This document shows positions 18,552-26,858 of a stretch of DNA of 64,000 nt, piece after piece. The notes under the pieces were generated by a model. That model searched no databases, had not been told where the DNA came from, and worked only from the letters and a program-made list of their open reading frames with translations. The translations under genes and the position numbers were made by a program. Source of the stretch: Rhodobacteraceae bacterium LMO-JJ12 (lineage in GTDB: Bacteria; Pseudomonadota; Alphaproteobacteria; Rhodobacterales; Rhodobacteraceae); NCBI GenBank assembly GCA_021555075.1, contig JAKGBX010000001.1:186001-250000 (forward strand), read 5' to 3'. Every line of letters starts with the position of its first letter. Positions within the stretch are counted from its first letter, which is position 1.

Positions 18552-19523
18552 ATGGACAAACAAACCCCTGACCCCGGCGGGATCATTCGCGCCGGTCGTC
18601 GCGTCTTGCAGATCGAAGCCGATGCGCTGGCGCAAATGGCGGCCTCGCTGCCGAAGGGATTTGAAGCGGCGGTGCAGATGATCTTTGCCTGCACCGGGCG
18701 CACCATCGTTTCGGGCATCGGCAAATCGGGCCATATCGCGCGCAAGATATCATCGACGCTGGCCTCGACCGGCACGCCGTCGGATTTTCTGCACGCCGCC
18801 GAAGCAAGCCATGGCGACATGGGGATGCTGACGCGCAATGACGTGTGCATTCTTTTGTCGAACTCGGGCGAAACCCAGGAAATGGGCGATCTGATCCGCT
18901 ATACGCGGCGGTTTTCGATCCCGCTGATCGGGGTGTCTTCGCGTCCCGACAGCACCCTGATGCAGGCTGCCGATATCCCGCTCGCGCTGCCCGATCTGGC
19001 CGAAGCCTGCGCCATTGGCCGCGCGCCGACGACATCGACCACGCTGACGCTTGCGTTGGGTGATGCGCTGGCGGTGGCGGTGATGGAACAGCGTGGCTTT
19101 GGCGAGGATGATTTTCAGACGTTCCACCCCGGCGGCAAGCTGGGCGCGCAGTTGATGCGGGTGTCAGAGTTGATGCACGGGCCGGAAGCGTTGCCGCTTG
19201 TTGAGCCCGACACGCCGATGAGCGATGTGTTGTTGACCATGACATCAAAGAGTTTCGGCATCGCGGCCGTGGTTAAGGATGGCCGTCTTGTCGGGGTGAT
19301 CTCGGACGGTGATTTGCGCCGCAACATGGGCAACCTGATGCAGATGACAGCCGGAGAAATTGCCAGCAAAGACCCGGTGACAGTGACCCCGGATTTGTTG
19401 GCGGCCAAGGCGCTGGCGATTTTGAATGCGCGCAAGATTGGCGTGTTGATGGTTGTTGACGCAGACAACCGCCCCGTTGGCATATTGCATATCCATGATG
19501 TCTTGCGCGCAGGTGTGGCATGA
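18552..19523 (+). CDS. kdsD: Arabinose-5-phosphate isomerase (KpsF/GutQ family)
   Basis: A 323-residue enzyme that converts ribulose-5-phosphate to arabinose-5-phosphate, the first step toward Kdo of lipopolysaccharide. An N-terminal SIS sugar-isomerase domain (SGIGKSGHIARKISSTLAST, then SNSGETQEM) is followed by two CBS domains from about residue 205 (LPLVEPDTPMSDVLLTM, then KDPVTVTPDLLAAKAL). It overlaps kdsB by 4 bases (ATGA), which supports a Kdo operon. Confidence 0.94.
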   Translation: MDKQTPDPGGIIRAGRRVLQIEADALAQMAASLPKGFEAAVQMIFACTGRTIVSGIGKSGHIARKISSTLASTGTPSDFLHAAEASHGDMGMLTRNDVCILLSNSGETQEMGDLIRYTRRFSIPLIGVSSRPDSTLMQAADIPLALPDLAEACAIGRAPTTSTTLTLALGDALAVAVMEQRGFGEDDFQTFHPGGKLGAQLMRVSELMHGPEALPLVEPDTPMSDVLLTMTSKSFGIAAVVKDGRLVGVISDGDLRRNMGNLMQMTAGEIASKDPVTVTPDLLAAKALAILNARKIGVLMVVDADNRPVGILHIHDVLRAGVA

Positions 19524-20305
19524 AAACAGTGATCCTGATCCCGGCGCGTTTCGCCTCGACACGCTATCCCGGCAAGCCTCTGGCCGAGCTGCGCCAGAAG
19601 GACGGATCGACAAAGACGCTTATCCAGATGAGTTGGGAAGCGGCCCGCGCCATTTCCGGCGTGGCCGAGGTGCATGTCGTCACCGATGACGCGCGGATTC
19701 GCGCCCATGCTGAAGGGTTCGGTGCCAGTGTCATCATGACCGCGCCCGAGCGTGAAAACGGCACCGCGCGCTGTGCCGAGGCGGCGGTGGGGTTGGACGC
19801 TGATCTGATCGTGAATTTTCAGGGCGATGCGCCGCTGACGCCACCTTGGTTCGTCGAAGACCTGATTGCTGCGATGCAGGCCGACCCGGAGGCGCAGGTC
19901 GCCACCCCGGTGCTGCAATGCGACGCCCAGACCTATGCGATGTTTGCCGAGGATCGCCGCAATGATCGTGTTGGCGGCACCACGGCGGTGTTTGGGGCCG
20001 ACAATCGCGCGCTCTATTTCTCCAAGGAAATCGTGCCCTATATCGCGCCCGGCAAGCTGCCTGAAACGGATATTCCGGTCTATCATCATGTGGGCGTCTA
20101 TGCCTATCGCCCCGCCGCTTTACGCGCCTATATCGGCTGGCCCGAAAGCCGTCTGGAGCAGCTTGAAGGGCTGGAACAGTTGCGGTTTCTGGTCAACGGC
20201 ACACCGCTGCGCTGTGTCGTGGTCGAGGCGCGCGGGCGGGTGTTTTGGGAGCTGAACAACCCCGAAGACGTGGCCCGCATCGAAAAGGTGTTGGCCGAGC
20301 AATAG
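19520..20305 (+). CDS. kdsB: 3-deoxy-manno-octulosonate cytidylyltransferase (CMP-Kdo synthetase)
   Basis: A 261-residue enzyme that activates Kdo with CTP so it can be added to lipid A. It shows the nucleotidyltransferase N-terminus VILIPARFASTRYPGKPLAE, the NFQGDAPLTPP motif for CTP and metal, and the family's HHVGVYAYRPAAL and LEQLEGLEQLRFL segments. Its start codon overlaps the kdsD stop. It is the last gene before the caspase-protease cluster. Confidence 0.96.
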   Translation: MKTVILIPARFASTRYPGKPLAELRQKDGSTKTLIQMSWEAARAISGVAEVHVVTDDARIRAHAEGFGASVIMTAPERENGTARCAEAAVGLDADLIVNFQGDAPLTPPWFVEDLIAAMQADPEAQVATPVLQCDAQTYAMFAEDRRNDRVGGTTAVFGADNRALYFSKEIVPYIAPGKLPETDIPVYHHVGVYAYRPAALRAYIGWPESRLEQLEGLEQLRFLVNGTPLRCVVVEARGRVFWELNNPEDVARIEKVLAEQ

Positions 20306-20397
20306 GGCGGCTAGGGCGTGGTGCGTTCGCGCAAGCGATGCCGGAGATTTCGCCAGCCCCGACATGCTGCGACCCCAAAGACGCGCGCTGCCGGGTA

Positions 20398-20520
20398 TCG
20401 GCCGCCGCCGATAACACAGACATCCGCCTCGGCCTCACCAGCGAGTTGCGGGGCGGGCATATGAGACGCACGGGTTCTGGTATAGAGCGTGTCGATGTAG
20501 CCCTTGCCGCTTTCACTCAA
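20398..20520 (-). pseudogene. 5' remnant of an FAD-dependent oxidoreductase gene
   Basis: About 40 codons survive. They begin at a TTG with an AGAGGA ribosome site upstream, read SESGKGYIDTLYTRTRASHM and then LAGEAEADVCVIGGG, which is the start of a DAO-family flavoprotein with the beginning of its FAD-binding GxGxxG loop. After the third Gly the sequence stops resembling the family and ends at 20311. It directly follows the stop of the minus-strand caspase gene. This is a truncated gene, perhaps cut when neighbouring DNA was rearranged. Confidence 0.6.
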
Positions 20521-20542
20521 AATCTGGTCCTCTTTGCGCGCT

Positions 20543-22657
20543 CTATTGCGTAGGGGCGGTATCAATGTCGAACTGCAAGATCACCGGGGCCGGCCCGTTG
20601 TCGTCCTCAAGCGCCACCGCGCCGCGGGTGACCGTGCCAAACCCCGCCATGCGCAGAGAGGCGGCAAAGCCGCTGCCGCCGGGGGCATTGCCGCGTGTTA
20701 CTTCAATGGCGTCCTGCGCCAGAAACCGAAGATCCTCAACAGGCGATTGCGGTGTTGCCGGGGTCAGGATCACCACGACACGATCCCGGCCAAACGCCTT
20801 GTCCGTGATGCGGAACAGCCCTTTTCTCAGGGTGTCACCGGGTTGCAACCGGCCCTGATAGAAATGTGTGATCGAATAGTCCGACCCGATATGCAGCACA
20901 TTGGCATCAATCGGAAAATCCTCGTTGTTGCGGGCCAGAACATGCATTTGGTCATCAGGCAGCATGACCGGCACCGCGCTAAGATCAAGCGCGCGCAACT
21001 CGCGTTGTTTGCTGGTCTTGGTCAAAAGCTGCAATTCGACGCCGAGGGCGACATTGTCGTATTGCCCTCCCATGCGCAGCAGGTTGATGGCGCGCCCCAT
21101 ACGCTCAAGATTGTCCTGCATAAGCGCGGCAATTTCCGCCGCATTGCGCCCCTGGGTGCCAATCGAGGGGGTCTGCCCGGCCTTGGACGGTTCGAAATAG
21201 CCGGTGCCGGGCAGCATCCAGATGGCATCAGGGCGCGGGCTGTCCGGGATCATGGCAAGGCGGATGTCGGCTTCATCTGCGGGCGCGACGAATTGCACCC
21301 GATTTCCAATATCTTGGGTCAACAGATCAAGCGCTGCATTCAGCGCGCCGGGAAGTGGCACCTCATCTTGCGGCAGGGCGACGCGCAGGGTGAAATCCAT
21401 CTCGTTCGTCAGCTGTCTGGCAAAGGCACCATTGGGGATATCGGAGGGATCAGGCGCGCTTAGCCCGGCGTGCTCAACAGGCTCTAACTCGGCGCTAAAC
21501 GTGTCGGCATAGGTGACGCGAACATAGCCAAGCGCGCCCTCAAGACTGGTTGCGGCGGTGGGCAGCAGGGCGAGCACATCGCCTTCGCCAAGGTTTTGCA
21601 ATTGCCCCGCGCGCAGGGTCAGGCCGAATTCGCCGGTCTCGACAGGCCATTGCACGATCCGCTCTGTGGCCTCGCCGGAAAACACATAGCCATCCAGATC
21701 GCCCTCAAACATCGGGGTGGACAGGGCGAGGTTCTGAACCGCGTATTTGCGCAGCACTTCCTGCCCCAACTGGCGATAGGTCAGGCCGGGGTTCTGCGCC
21801 AGCGTCTCGAAGATCGTATAGGTGAACACCCCCAGCGATTTGCGATCAGGCGCGCCGCGTGGCAGGCGTTTTTCCGGCGTCGTCTCGGTGGTTTGCGCGG
21901 CGTAAAAGGCGATGAAGGCGCCGCGGCCGGGTTTGGTTTCGGATTTTGGCGCGCGCTCCATCGGGCTTGGCGGGCGGGCGCGCGCATCGGGCAGCGCGCG
22001 GCTTTGCGATTTGGCATCTTCCATCGCGGCATCAGGCACGCCAAGCGCGTCAGGCGCGAGCTTGCGCAAGCGCACCTCTTCCGCGCCACTAGGCGCGGCG
22101 CGAGTTACGGTGCCGGAATGGCAGGCATCAAACACCGCCCAGACGGTCGCCCCGTTGGCACGCAGGCTGTCGATCAGGGTGCCAATCTCGTCATCAACCA
22201 AAGCGTTTTCTACTGACCCGATGCTGTCATTCCACGGCCCGATATCGACCGGCAAGAACAGCTCGTCCAAGCCGTCAATCTCGCTCTCGGGGTCAAGCGC
22301 GGGCGCCTGCGTGCCATGGCCGGAGAAATGCAGATAGATGAAATCATCCGGCCCCACCTTGGTGGCCAGCGCGGCAAACCCGGCGCGGATACCCGCCAGC
22401 GTCGGCGCGCCATCGGCCCCTTCGACACCATCTGCCAGAACCGTGATATTGTCGGCCTGAAACGGCTCTGGCGCCGTCTCGATCAGATAGTCACGCACCA
22501 GCACGACGTCATTGGCGGGGCCGCGCAGCCAGTAACGTTCATCAAGGTTTTGATAGGTTGAGGCACCGACCAGAAGTGCGAAATTCTCGGCCAGCGCGGG
22601 CGCGGCCAAGAGGGCGGAAAAAGCAGTGGCAAGCAGGGGCAAATGGCGGCGCTTCAT
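20543..22657 (-). CDS. Exported caspase-family (metacaspase-like, C14) protein
   Basis: A 704-residue protein with a signal peptide (cut near APALA/ENF, residue 23). A caspase p20-like domain covers about 24-300. The catalytic dyad is complete: His114 in LHFSGHGTQ and Cys179 in FDACHSGT. The DGLDELFLPVD loop is of metacaspase type; metacaspases cleave after Arg or Lys. The remaining 400 residues resemble surface or DUF4384-like regions (LTLRAGQLQNLGEGDVLALL) and include repeated beta-rich segments of unknown role. It has a paralogue at 28356-30380 and runs divergently from the HtrA/two-component part of the cluster. Confidence 0.88.
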   Translation of the reverse strand: MKRRHLPLLATAFSALLAAPALAENFALLVGASTYQNLDERYWLRGPANDVVLVRDYLIETAPEPFQADNITVLADGVEGADGAPTLAGIRAGFAALATKVGPDDFIYLHFSGHGTQAPALDPESEIDGLDELFLPVDIGPWNDSIGSVENALVDDEIGTLIDSLRANGATVWAVFDACHSGTVTRAAPSGAEEVRLRKLAPDALGVPDAAMEDAKSQSRALPDARARPPSPMERAPKSETKPGRGAFIAFYAAQTTETTPEKRLPRGAPDRKSLGVFTYTIFETLAQNPGLTYRQLGQEVLRKYAVQNLALSTPMFEGDLDGYVFSGEATERIVQWPVETGEFGLTLRAGQLQNLGEGDVLALLPTAATSLEGALGYVRVTYADTFSAELEPVEHAGLSAPDPSDIPNGAFARQLTNEMDFTLRVALPQDEVPLPGALNAALDLLTQDIGNRVQFVAPADEADIRLAMIPDSPRPDAIWMLPGTGYFEPSKAGQTPSIGTQGRNAAEIAALMQDNLERMGRAINLLRMGGQYDNVALGVELQLLTKTSKQRELRALDLSAVPVMLPDDQMHVLARNNEDFPIDANVLHIGSDYSITHFYQGRLQPGDTLRKGLFRITDKAFGRDRVVVILTPATPQSPVEDLRFLAQDAIEVTRGNAPGGSGFAASLRMAGFGTVTRGAVALEDDNGPAPVILQFDIDTAPTQ

Positions 22658-22698
22658 GGCAAAATTCTCTCTTCAAATGATGGCAGGCGTCGGTCGCG

Positions 22699-23334
22699 TC
22701 AGTTGGTGATCAGCGAATATTGCACGTTGTTTGCGGTCATGTTTTCGATGGTTATGGTATAGCTGCCCGCCTGCCGCGGCTTCCATCCACAATAGGCAAT
22801 CGCGCTGATATCGGTATCGGAACAGACCAGCCGGTTTTGATCGTCGTGCACCTTGAGGTTCAGATCGCTGCTGTCCTTTGCCTCGACATAGATCTCGGCA
22901 TATTCGCCCGACTTGAATGGCACAGAGCGATAGGTGTCGGACTTTTTCGGGCCGATTCTGGCAATGTTATAGACCGGCCCGCTGACCACGCCCTTGGAAG
23001 ATTCCGCCGCCACATCCTCGATCAGAGCCAGCATCGCAGGATCGCCCACCGCCAGCGCGCGCGCCTCGTTCAGCATGGTGTCGCCATCAAGCGGTGCTCC
23101 GGTGGCCGCTTCGCCTTCATCCGCCGTCCGCTTGACAGGTTGCAGCGCAAGGTTGCGTCGCAACTTGGCCGCCGCCAGCACCAAGAGCGCGTCGCGCCGC
23201 GCGATTCCGGCGTCATAGATCACGCGGCTGGCCTCGGCCTGACGAAGGGGCGGGGCGATTTCGGCGGCGGCGGGCAGGGTGACTGCCGCGAGCAACGGCA
23301 AGGCGAGGAGAGGGGGCAAAAACGAATGCGTCAT
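22699..23334 (-). CDS. Small secreted protein with PPC-like beta-sandwich domain (copy 1)
   Basis: A 211-residue exported protein: signal peptide (LLALPLLAAVTLPAAAEI), a helical region at about 25-110, then a beta-rich C-terminal domain. The latter (DLNLKVHDDQNRLVC, then YCGWKPRQAGSYTITIEN) resembles bacterial pre-peptidase C-terminal domains. It ends YSLITN. The protein at 31611-32318 is a diverged paralogue with the same order, the same Cys-(10 residues)-Cys spacing and the end YYILTN. It lies 41 bases before the caspase gene and probably shares its operon. The function is unknown. Confidence 0.8.
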   Translation of the reverse strand: MTHSFLPPLLALPLLAAVTLPAAAEIAPPLRQAEASRVIYDAGIARRDALLVLAAAKLRRNLALQPVKRTADEGEAATGAPLDGDTMLNEARALAVGDPAMLALIEDVAAESSKGVVSGPVYNIARIGPKKSDTYRSVPFKSGEYAEIYVEAKDSSDLNLKVHDDQNRLVCSDTDISAIAYCGWKPRQAGSYTITIENMTANNVQYSLITN

Positions 23335-23489
23335 CGGAGGAAAAACCTTCTGAAATACGGCAGTTGAGAAAAATAGTAGCCCTGCAATCGGAACCTGCCA
23401 ACACTTGCCTGAAACATGACAGGATTTTTCACATGAACGTTTGAAGGATGCGTCCTAAGCTTGATCGAAAGATTATCGAAAGTCATTCC
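23335..23489. promoter_or_regulatory. Divergent promoter region of the caspase-protease cluster
   Basis: These 155 bases separate the leftward small-protein/caspase pair from the rightward HtrA-like/two-component/patatin genes. The sequence is more A/T-rich than its surroundings. At 23396-23415 there is a 10-bp-spaced direct repeat (TGCCAACACT, TGCCTGAAAC), and CCTG...CAGG forms an inverted repeat at 23409-23424. A tandem 10-bp repeat is the usual binding layout for OmpR-type regulators, such as the one encoded 1.3 kb downstream. Confidence 0.4.
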
Positions 23490-24782
23490 ATGCGTATTAT
23501 TCTGTTTGTCTTATGTCTGCTCTGTCCGCCGGTCGGCACAGCCCTTGCACTGCCCGCACAAATCAGCGAACGCACCGCCGCGCGGGTGCTTGGGGCCACA
23601 TTGATGCTGCGCAGCGCCGATCAGCGCGACCGCTTTCTCGGCTCGGCCTTTGTATTTGGTAGCGATGAGCGCGCGCTGACCAATGCCCATGTTGTCGGCA
23701 CCGCCAAGAAGGTGATTGCATTAACCCAGAGCGGCGCGCGCATCACTGCGCGGGTGGTTGCGATAGATCCGGCACGTGATCTTGCACTATTGGAGTTGGA
23801 AACACCGCATGGCCCACCGCTGGAGCCAAGCGAGGTTCAGCCCGCCCCCGGTCAGCCGGTCTATGCCGCTGGTGCGCCACTGGAGGCGGGGTTTTCGCTG
23901 ACCGTCGGCATCATCTCGGCGCTGGCGCGTCAGATCGAGCCGACCCAGCCGGTGCGCTATCTGCAGCATTCCGCGGCCGTCAATCCGGGATCAAGCGGCG
24001 GGCCGCTGGTTGATGCGACGGGCCGTGTTCTGGGGCTCAACAGCCGGATCAGCGATGGCTCGCGGTTTTTTGTCGGTATTGCCTATGCGGTGCCGGTGGC
24101 TGATCTGGGTGCGTTCCTTGCCGCCGGTTCGCCGCCTCGGCGCGCCGCGCCGGGGGTGCAGCTTCGCCCGATTGACCCAAGGATGCGGGCCGCGCTCGGC
24201 TTTGATGGTTCCGGCGTATTGGTTGAGGAAGTGCGCCGCGACAGCCCGGCAGAGCGTGCCGGGCTGCGCGCGGGCGATATCCTTGTCGCGATGGATGGGG
24301 CCAGCATTGCCGCGCCCGGCGATATGGCGTTTGCGCTGGCCACGCTGAACGATGAGATCAGCATGACGGTGCTGCGCGGCGATCAACACCTGCGCCTGAC
24401 GCTTTCGCGCCGCCCGCAGGGGTCGGCGATGGACAAGATGCCGCCGCGCGATATGGCGCAACTGAAAGCCTATGGGTTGGCTGATCTGGGCATGGATGTT
24501 GCCCCTGATGGCACGATTATCGCAGTGACAGCGCAGGGGCCCGGGTTTTTCGCCGGTTTGTCGCCGGGCGACAGGATTGCCGCCATCAATGGCGCTGATG
24601 TCTCGGCCATGCCTGCGGGTTGGTTGGCCCGGTTTCGCCTTGATGCCCCCGTCCTTGTGCGTATCACCTTGCCCGATGGGGCCTCGCGCCACTACGTTCT
24701 CGACCCATGGGACGACAGCGCCACGTTACGCCGGGCCAGTGCGGCAAACGTTTTGGACAGTGAGGTTGTGAGCTTTGAATGA
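23490..24782 (+). CDS. HtrA/DegP-like trypsin-fold protease with two PDZ domains
   Basis: A 430-residue exported serine protease. From the ATG at 23490 there is a clear signal peptide (MRIILFVLCLLCPPVGTALA); the longer frame from 23448 would bury it. The catalytic triad is His67 (TNAHVVG), Asp97 (PARDLALLEL) and Ser169 (PGSSGGPL). Two PDZ-like domains follow, at about 225-305 (GVLVEEVRRDSPAERAGLRA) and 325-410 (VTAQGPGFFAGLSPGD). Deg proteases handle misfolded envelope proteins or act as regulatory sheddases. It heads a run of seven same-strand genes and its stop overlaps the response-regulator start region. Confidence 0.88.
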   Translation: MRIILFVLCLLCPPVGTALALPAQISERTAARVLGATLMLRSADQRDRFLGSAFVFGSDERALTNAHVVGTAKKVIALTQSGARITARVVAIDPARDLALLELETPHGPPLEPSEVQPAPGQPVYAAGAPLEAGFSLTVGIISALARQIEPTQPVRYLQHSAAVNPGSSGGPLVDATGRVLGLNSRISDGSRFFVGIAYAVPVADLGAFLAAGSPPRRAAPGVQLRPIDPRMRAALGFDGSGVLVEEVRRDSPAERAGLRAGDILVAMDGASIAAPGDMAFALATLNDEISMTVLRGDQHLRLTLSRRPQGSAMDKMPPRDMAQLKAYGLADLGMDVAPDGTIIAVTAQGPGFFAGLSPGDRIAAINGADVSAMPAGWLARFRLDAPVLVRITLPDGASRHYVLDPWDDSATLRRASAANVLDSEVVSFE

Positions 24783-24783
24783 G

Positions 24784-25491
24784 ATGAGTGACAAGCCCGA
24801 GCCGGTTTTGATTGTCGAAGATGACGGCGACATGGCGCGCGTTCTTTCCGAGGCTTGCGAGGAACTGGGGTATACGCCTGTTCTGGTGGGAAGCTCTGCC
24901 GAGGCGCTGGAAGCCGCCGCAACGCGCCGCTTCCCGTTGGCGATCCTTGATCGACTCCTACCAGATGGCGATTCGATAGATGCCATTGCTGAGCTGCGCC
25001 GTCTCGGCAACGTGCAGGCGATCCTGATGGTCAGCGCGCTGGCACATGCCGGGCATCGCTCGCACGGGCTTGATCGCGGGGCGGATGATTACCTCGCCAA
25101 GCCCTTTGCGCCCGAAGAGTTGCGCGCGCGCATTCGCGCATTGATCCGGCGCAGCAAGTCGCAGGTGACGGACAATGATTTTCTGGTGTTCGGGGATCTG
25201 GAAATCAGGGTGCGCGCCCGCACGTTGCACTTTGGCCAGACCCATATTGCGCTTTCGCCCAAGGAGTTTGAACTGTTACTGTATTTCGCCACACATGCAG
25301 GCGCGCCGCTTAGCCGGATGCAGCTTCTCGAACATGTCTGGAACCTGCATTTCGATCCGCAAACCAATGTTGTCGATGTGCATGTCGGCCGTTTGCGCCG
25401 CAAGCTGGAAAGCCAGACGGGGCAGGCATGGATTCACACCGCGCGCGGTGCGGGATATTGGTTTGGCCCCGATGCGGGCGGGGCCGAATGA
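24784..25491 (+). CDS. OmpR-family response regulator
   Basis: A 235-residue two-component regulator. The receiver domain has the acidic pair (VEDDGDM), the phospho-accepting Asp in AILDRLLPDG and the conserved Lys in DDYLAKPFAP. A winged-helix DNA-binding domain starts near residue 135 (LSPKEFELLLYFATHAG, then DVHVGRLRRKLE). An alternative TTG start lies at 24775. It overlaps the sensor kinase gene by 4 bases (ATGA), so the two form a cognate pair. Its likely targets are this cluster's own promoters. Confidence 0.93.
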   Translation: MSDKPEPVLIVEDDGDMARVLSEACEELGYTPVLVGSSAEALEAAATRRFPLAILDRLLPDGDSIDAIAELRRLGNVQAILMVSALAHAGHRSHGLDRGADDYLAKPFAPEELRARIRALIRRSKSQVTDNDFLVFGDLEIRVRARTLHFGQTHIALSPKEFELLLYFATHAGAPLSRMQLLEHVWNLHFDPQTNVVDVHVGRLRRKLESQTGQAWIHTARGAGYWFGPDAGGAE

Positions 25492-26858
25492 CCCTTGCAC
25501 GTCTTGCCTTTCTGCGCCGCGCGCTGGTGATCGCGGCCTTGCCGACGCTCCTGGCGGTGCTGGGTGTCTGGGTGGTGCAGGCGCAGTTGAAAACGCGCCT
25601 GATGGCGGCGGCGGAAACCCGGCTTCTGGCGGAAATGCAGGGTTTTGGCGCGCTCTATGATCAACGCCGCATCGTGGCGTTGCGCGAAGCTATCGACTTT
25701 CGCAGCCAACGCGGTGATCCGGCGGGCAGCGTCTATCTTCTGATGGATCGCGACGGCGCGGTTTTGGCCGGAAATCTGGCGCAATGGCCTGCCAAAATCA
25801 CGCCCGAGAGTGGCGCGCCACAGCGGGTCACGCTTGGCGGTTTGTCCTATCTTGCCACAGCACAGGCATTGCGCGGCGGTTTTCCCCTTCTGGTCGGGGT
25901 CAGCCTGCTTCCGATGCAGGACATGCTGGCCCAGATGTTGCGCATTTTTGCGCTGTTTGGCGCGGTGATCCTGTTTGCCGGGCTGACCACGGCAGCACTT
26001 GTGGCACGCCGCGCGCGCGCCCGACTGACCCGGATCAACGCGTCTCTGTCGCGGATCGGCGGGGCCGGGGGCATGGCCGCGCGGCTTGATCCTGAGCCGG
26101 AAAACGGCGCCGAATACGCCGAACTGGCGCGCCATATCAACGCCATGCTTGAGCGGATTGCGCATCTCTTTGACGCGCATCAACGCCTTGGAAATGCCGT
26201 CGCGCACGAGATGCGCACGCCGCTTGCCCGTATCAGTGCGCGGCTTGATACGCTCGATCTCGACACGGTTGCGCGCGCCGGGCTGGAGGAGGAAATTCGC
26301 GCCACCATCCGGCTGTTTGACAGCTTGCTCAGCATCGCCCAGATGGACGCCGAAGCGGGCAACACCAAAGGTCTTGCGCCGGTTGATCTGTCAACAATCG
26401 CCGCAGGGATCGCCGAGCTTTATACGCCCGTGGCCGAGGAGCAGCAGCGCACGCTTCTGAGCGATCTGGAACCCGGTGCGGTCATTCTTGGCGACACTGA
26501 TCTGTTGGCGCAACTGATGTCGAACTTGATCGAAAACGGGCTGAAATATACCCGCCCCGGCGATACGATCCGTCTTTCGATCTTTCGTGAAAACACGCGG
26601 GTGAAGCTGAGAATCGAAGATGATGGGCCGGGCGTTGACGAGGCGTTGCAAGCGCGCCTTTTTATGCCGTTCGCGCGCGGTCACGATTGCCAAACCAAAC
26701 CGGGACATGGATTGGGCCTGTCGCTGGTGCGCGCGATTGCCCTGCGCCATGGCGCGATCCCGCGGATTTTGGCGGTGGAAAAAGGGTTTGCAATCGAAAT
26801 TGACTGCCTGCACTTTTCGCCTGACGATGTGTCGCAACACACCATTGGGGACAGTTGA
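25488..26858 (+). CDS. Two-component sensor histidine kinase
   Basis: A 456-residue inner-membrane kinase. Helices at about 10-32 and 152-174 frame a periplasmic sensor loop of about 120 residues, followed by a HAMP-like linker. The H-box holds His240 (NAVAHEMRTPLARIS). Downstream are the N-box (SNLIENGLKYT), G1 (EDDGPGVD) and G2 (GHGLGLSLVRA). It starts by ATGA overlap with the regulator, and the patatin gene starts 1 base after its stop. The input signal is unknown, but the gene context suggests an envelope cue. Confidence 0.93.
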   Translation: MTLARLAFLRRALVIAALPTLLAVLGVWVVQAQLKTRLMAAAETRLLAEMQGFGALYDQRRIVALREAIDFRSQRGDPAGSVYLLMDRDGAVLAGNLAQWPAKITPESGAPQRVTLGGLSYLATAQALRGGFPLLVGVSLLPMQDMLAQMLRIFALFGAVILFAGLTTAALVARRARARLTRINASLSRIGGAGGMAARLDPEPENGAEYAELARHINAMLERIAHLFDAHQRLGNAVAHEMRTPLARISARLDTLDLDTVARAGLEEEIRATIRLFDSLLSIAQMDAEAGNTKGLAPVDLSTIAAGIAELYTPVAEEQQRTLLSDLEPGAVILGDTDLLAQLMSNLIENGLKYTRPGDTIRLSIFRENTRVKLRIEDDGPGVDEALQARLFMPFARGHDCQTKPGHGLGLSLVRAIALRHGAIPRILAVEKGFAIEIDCLHFSPDDVSQHTIGDS

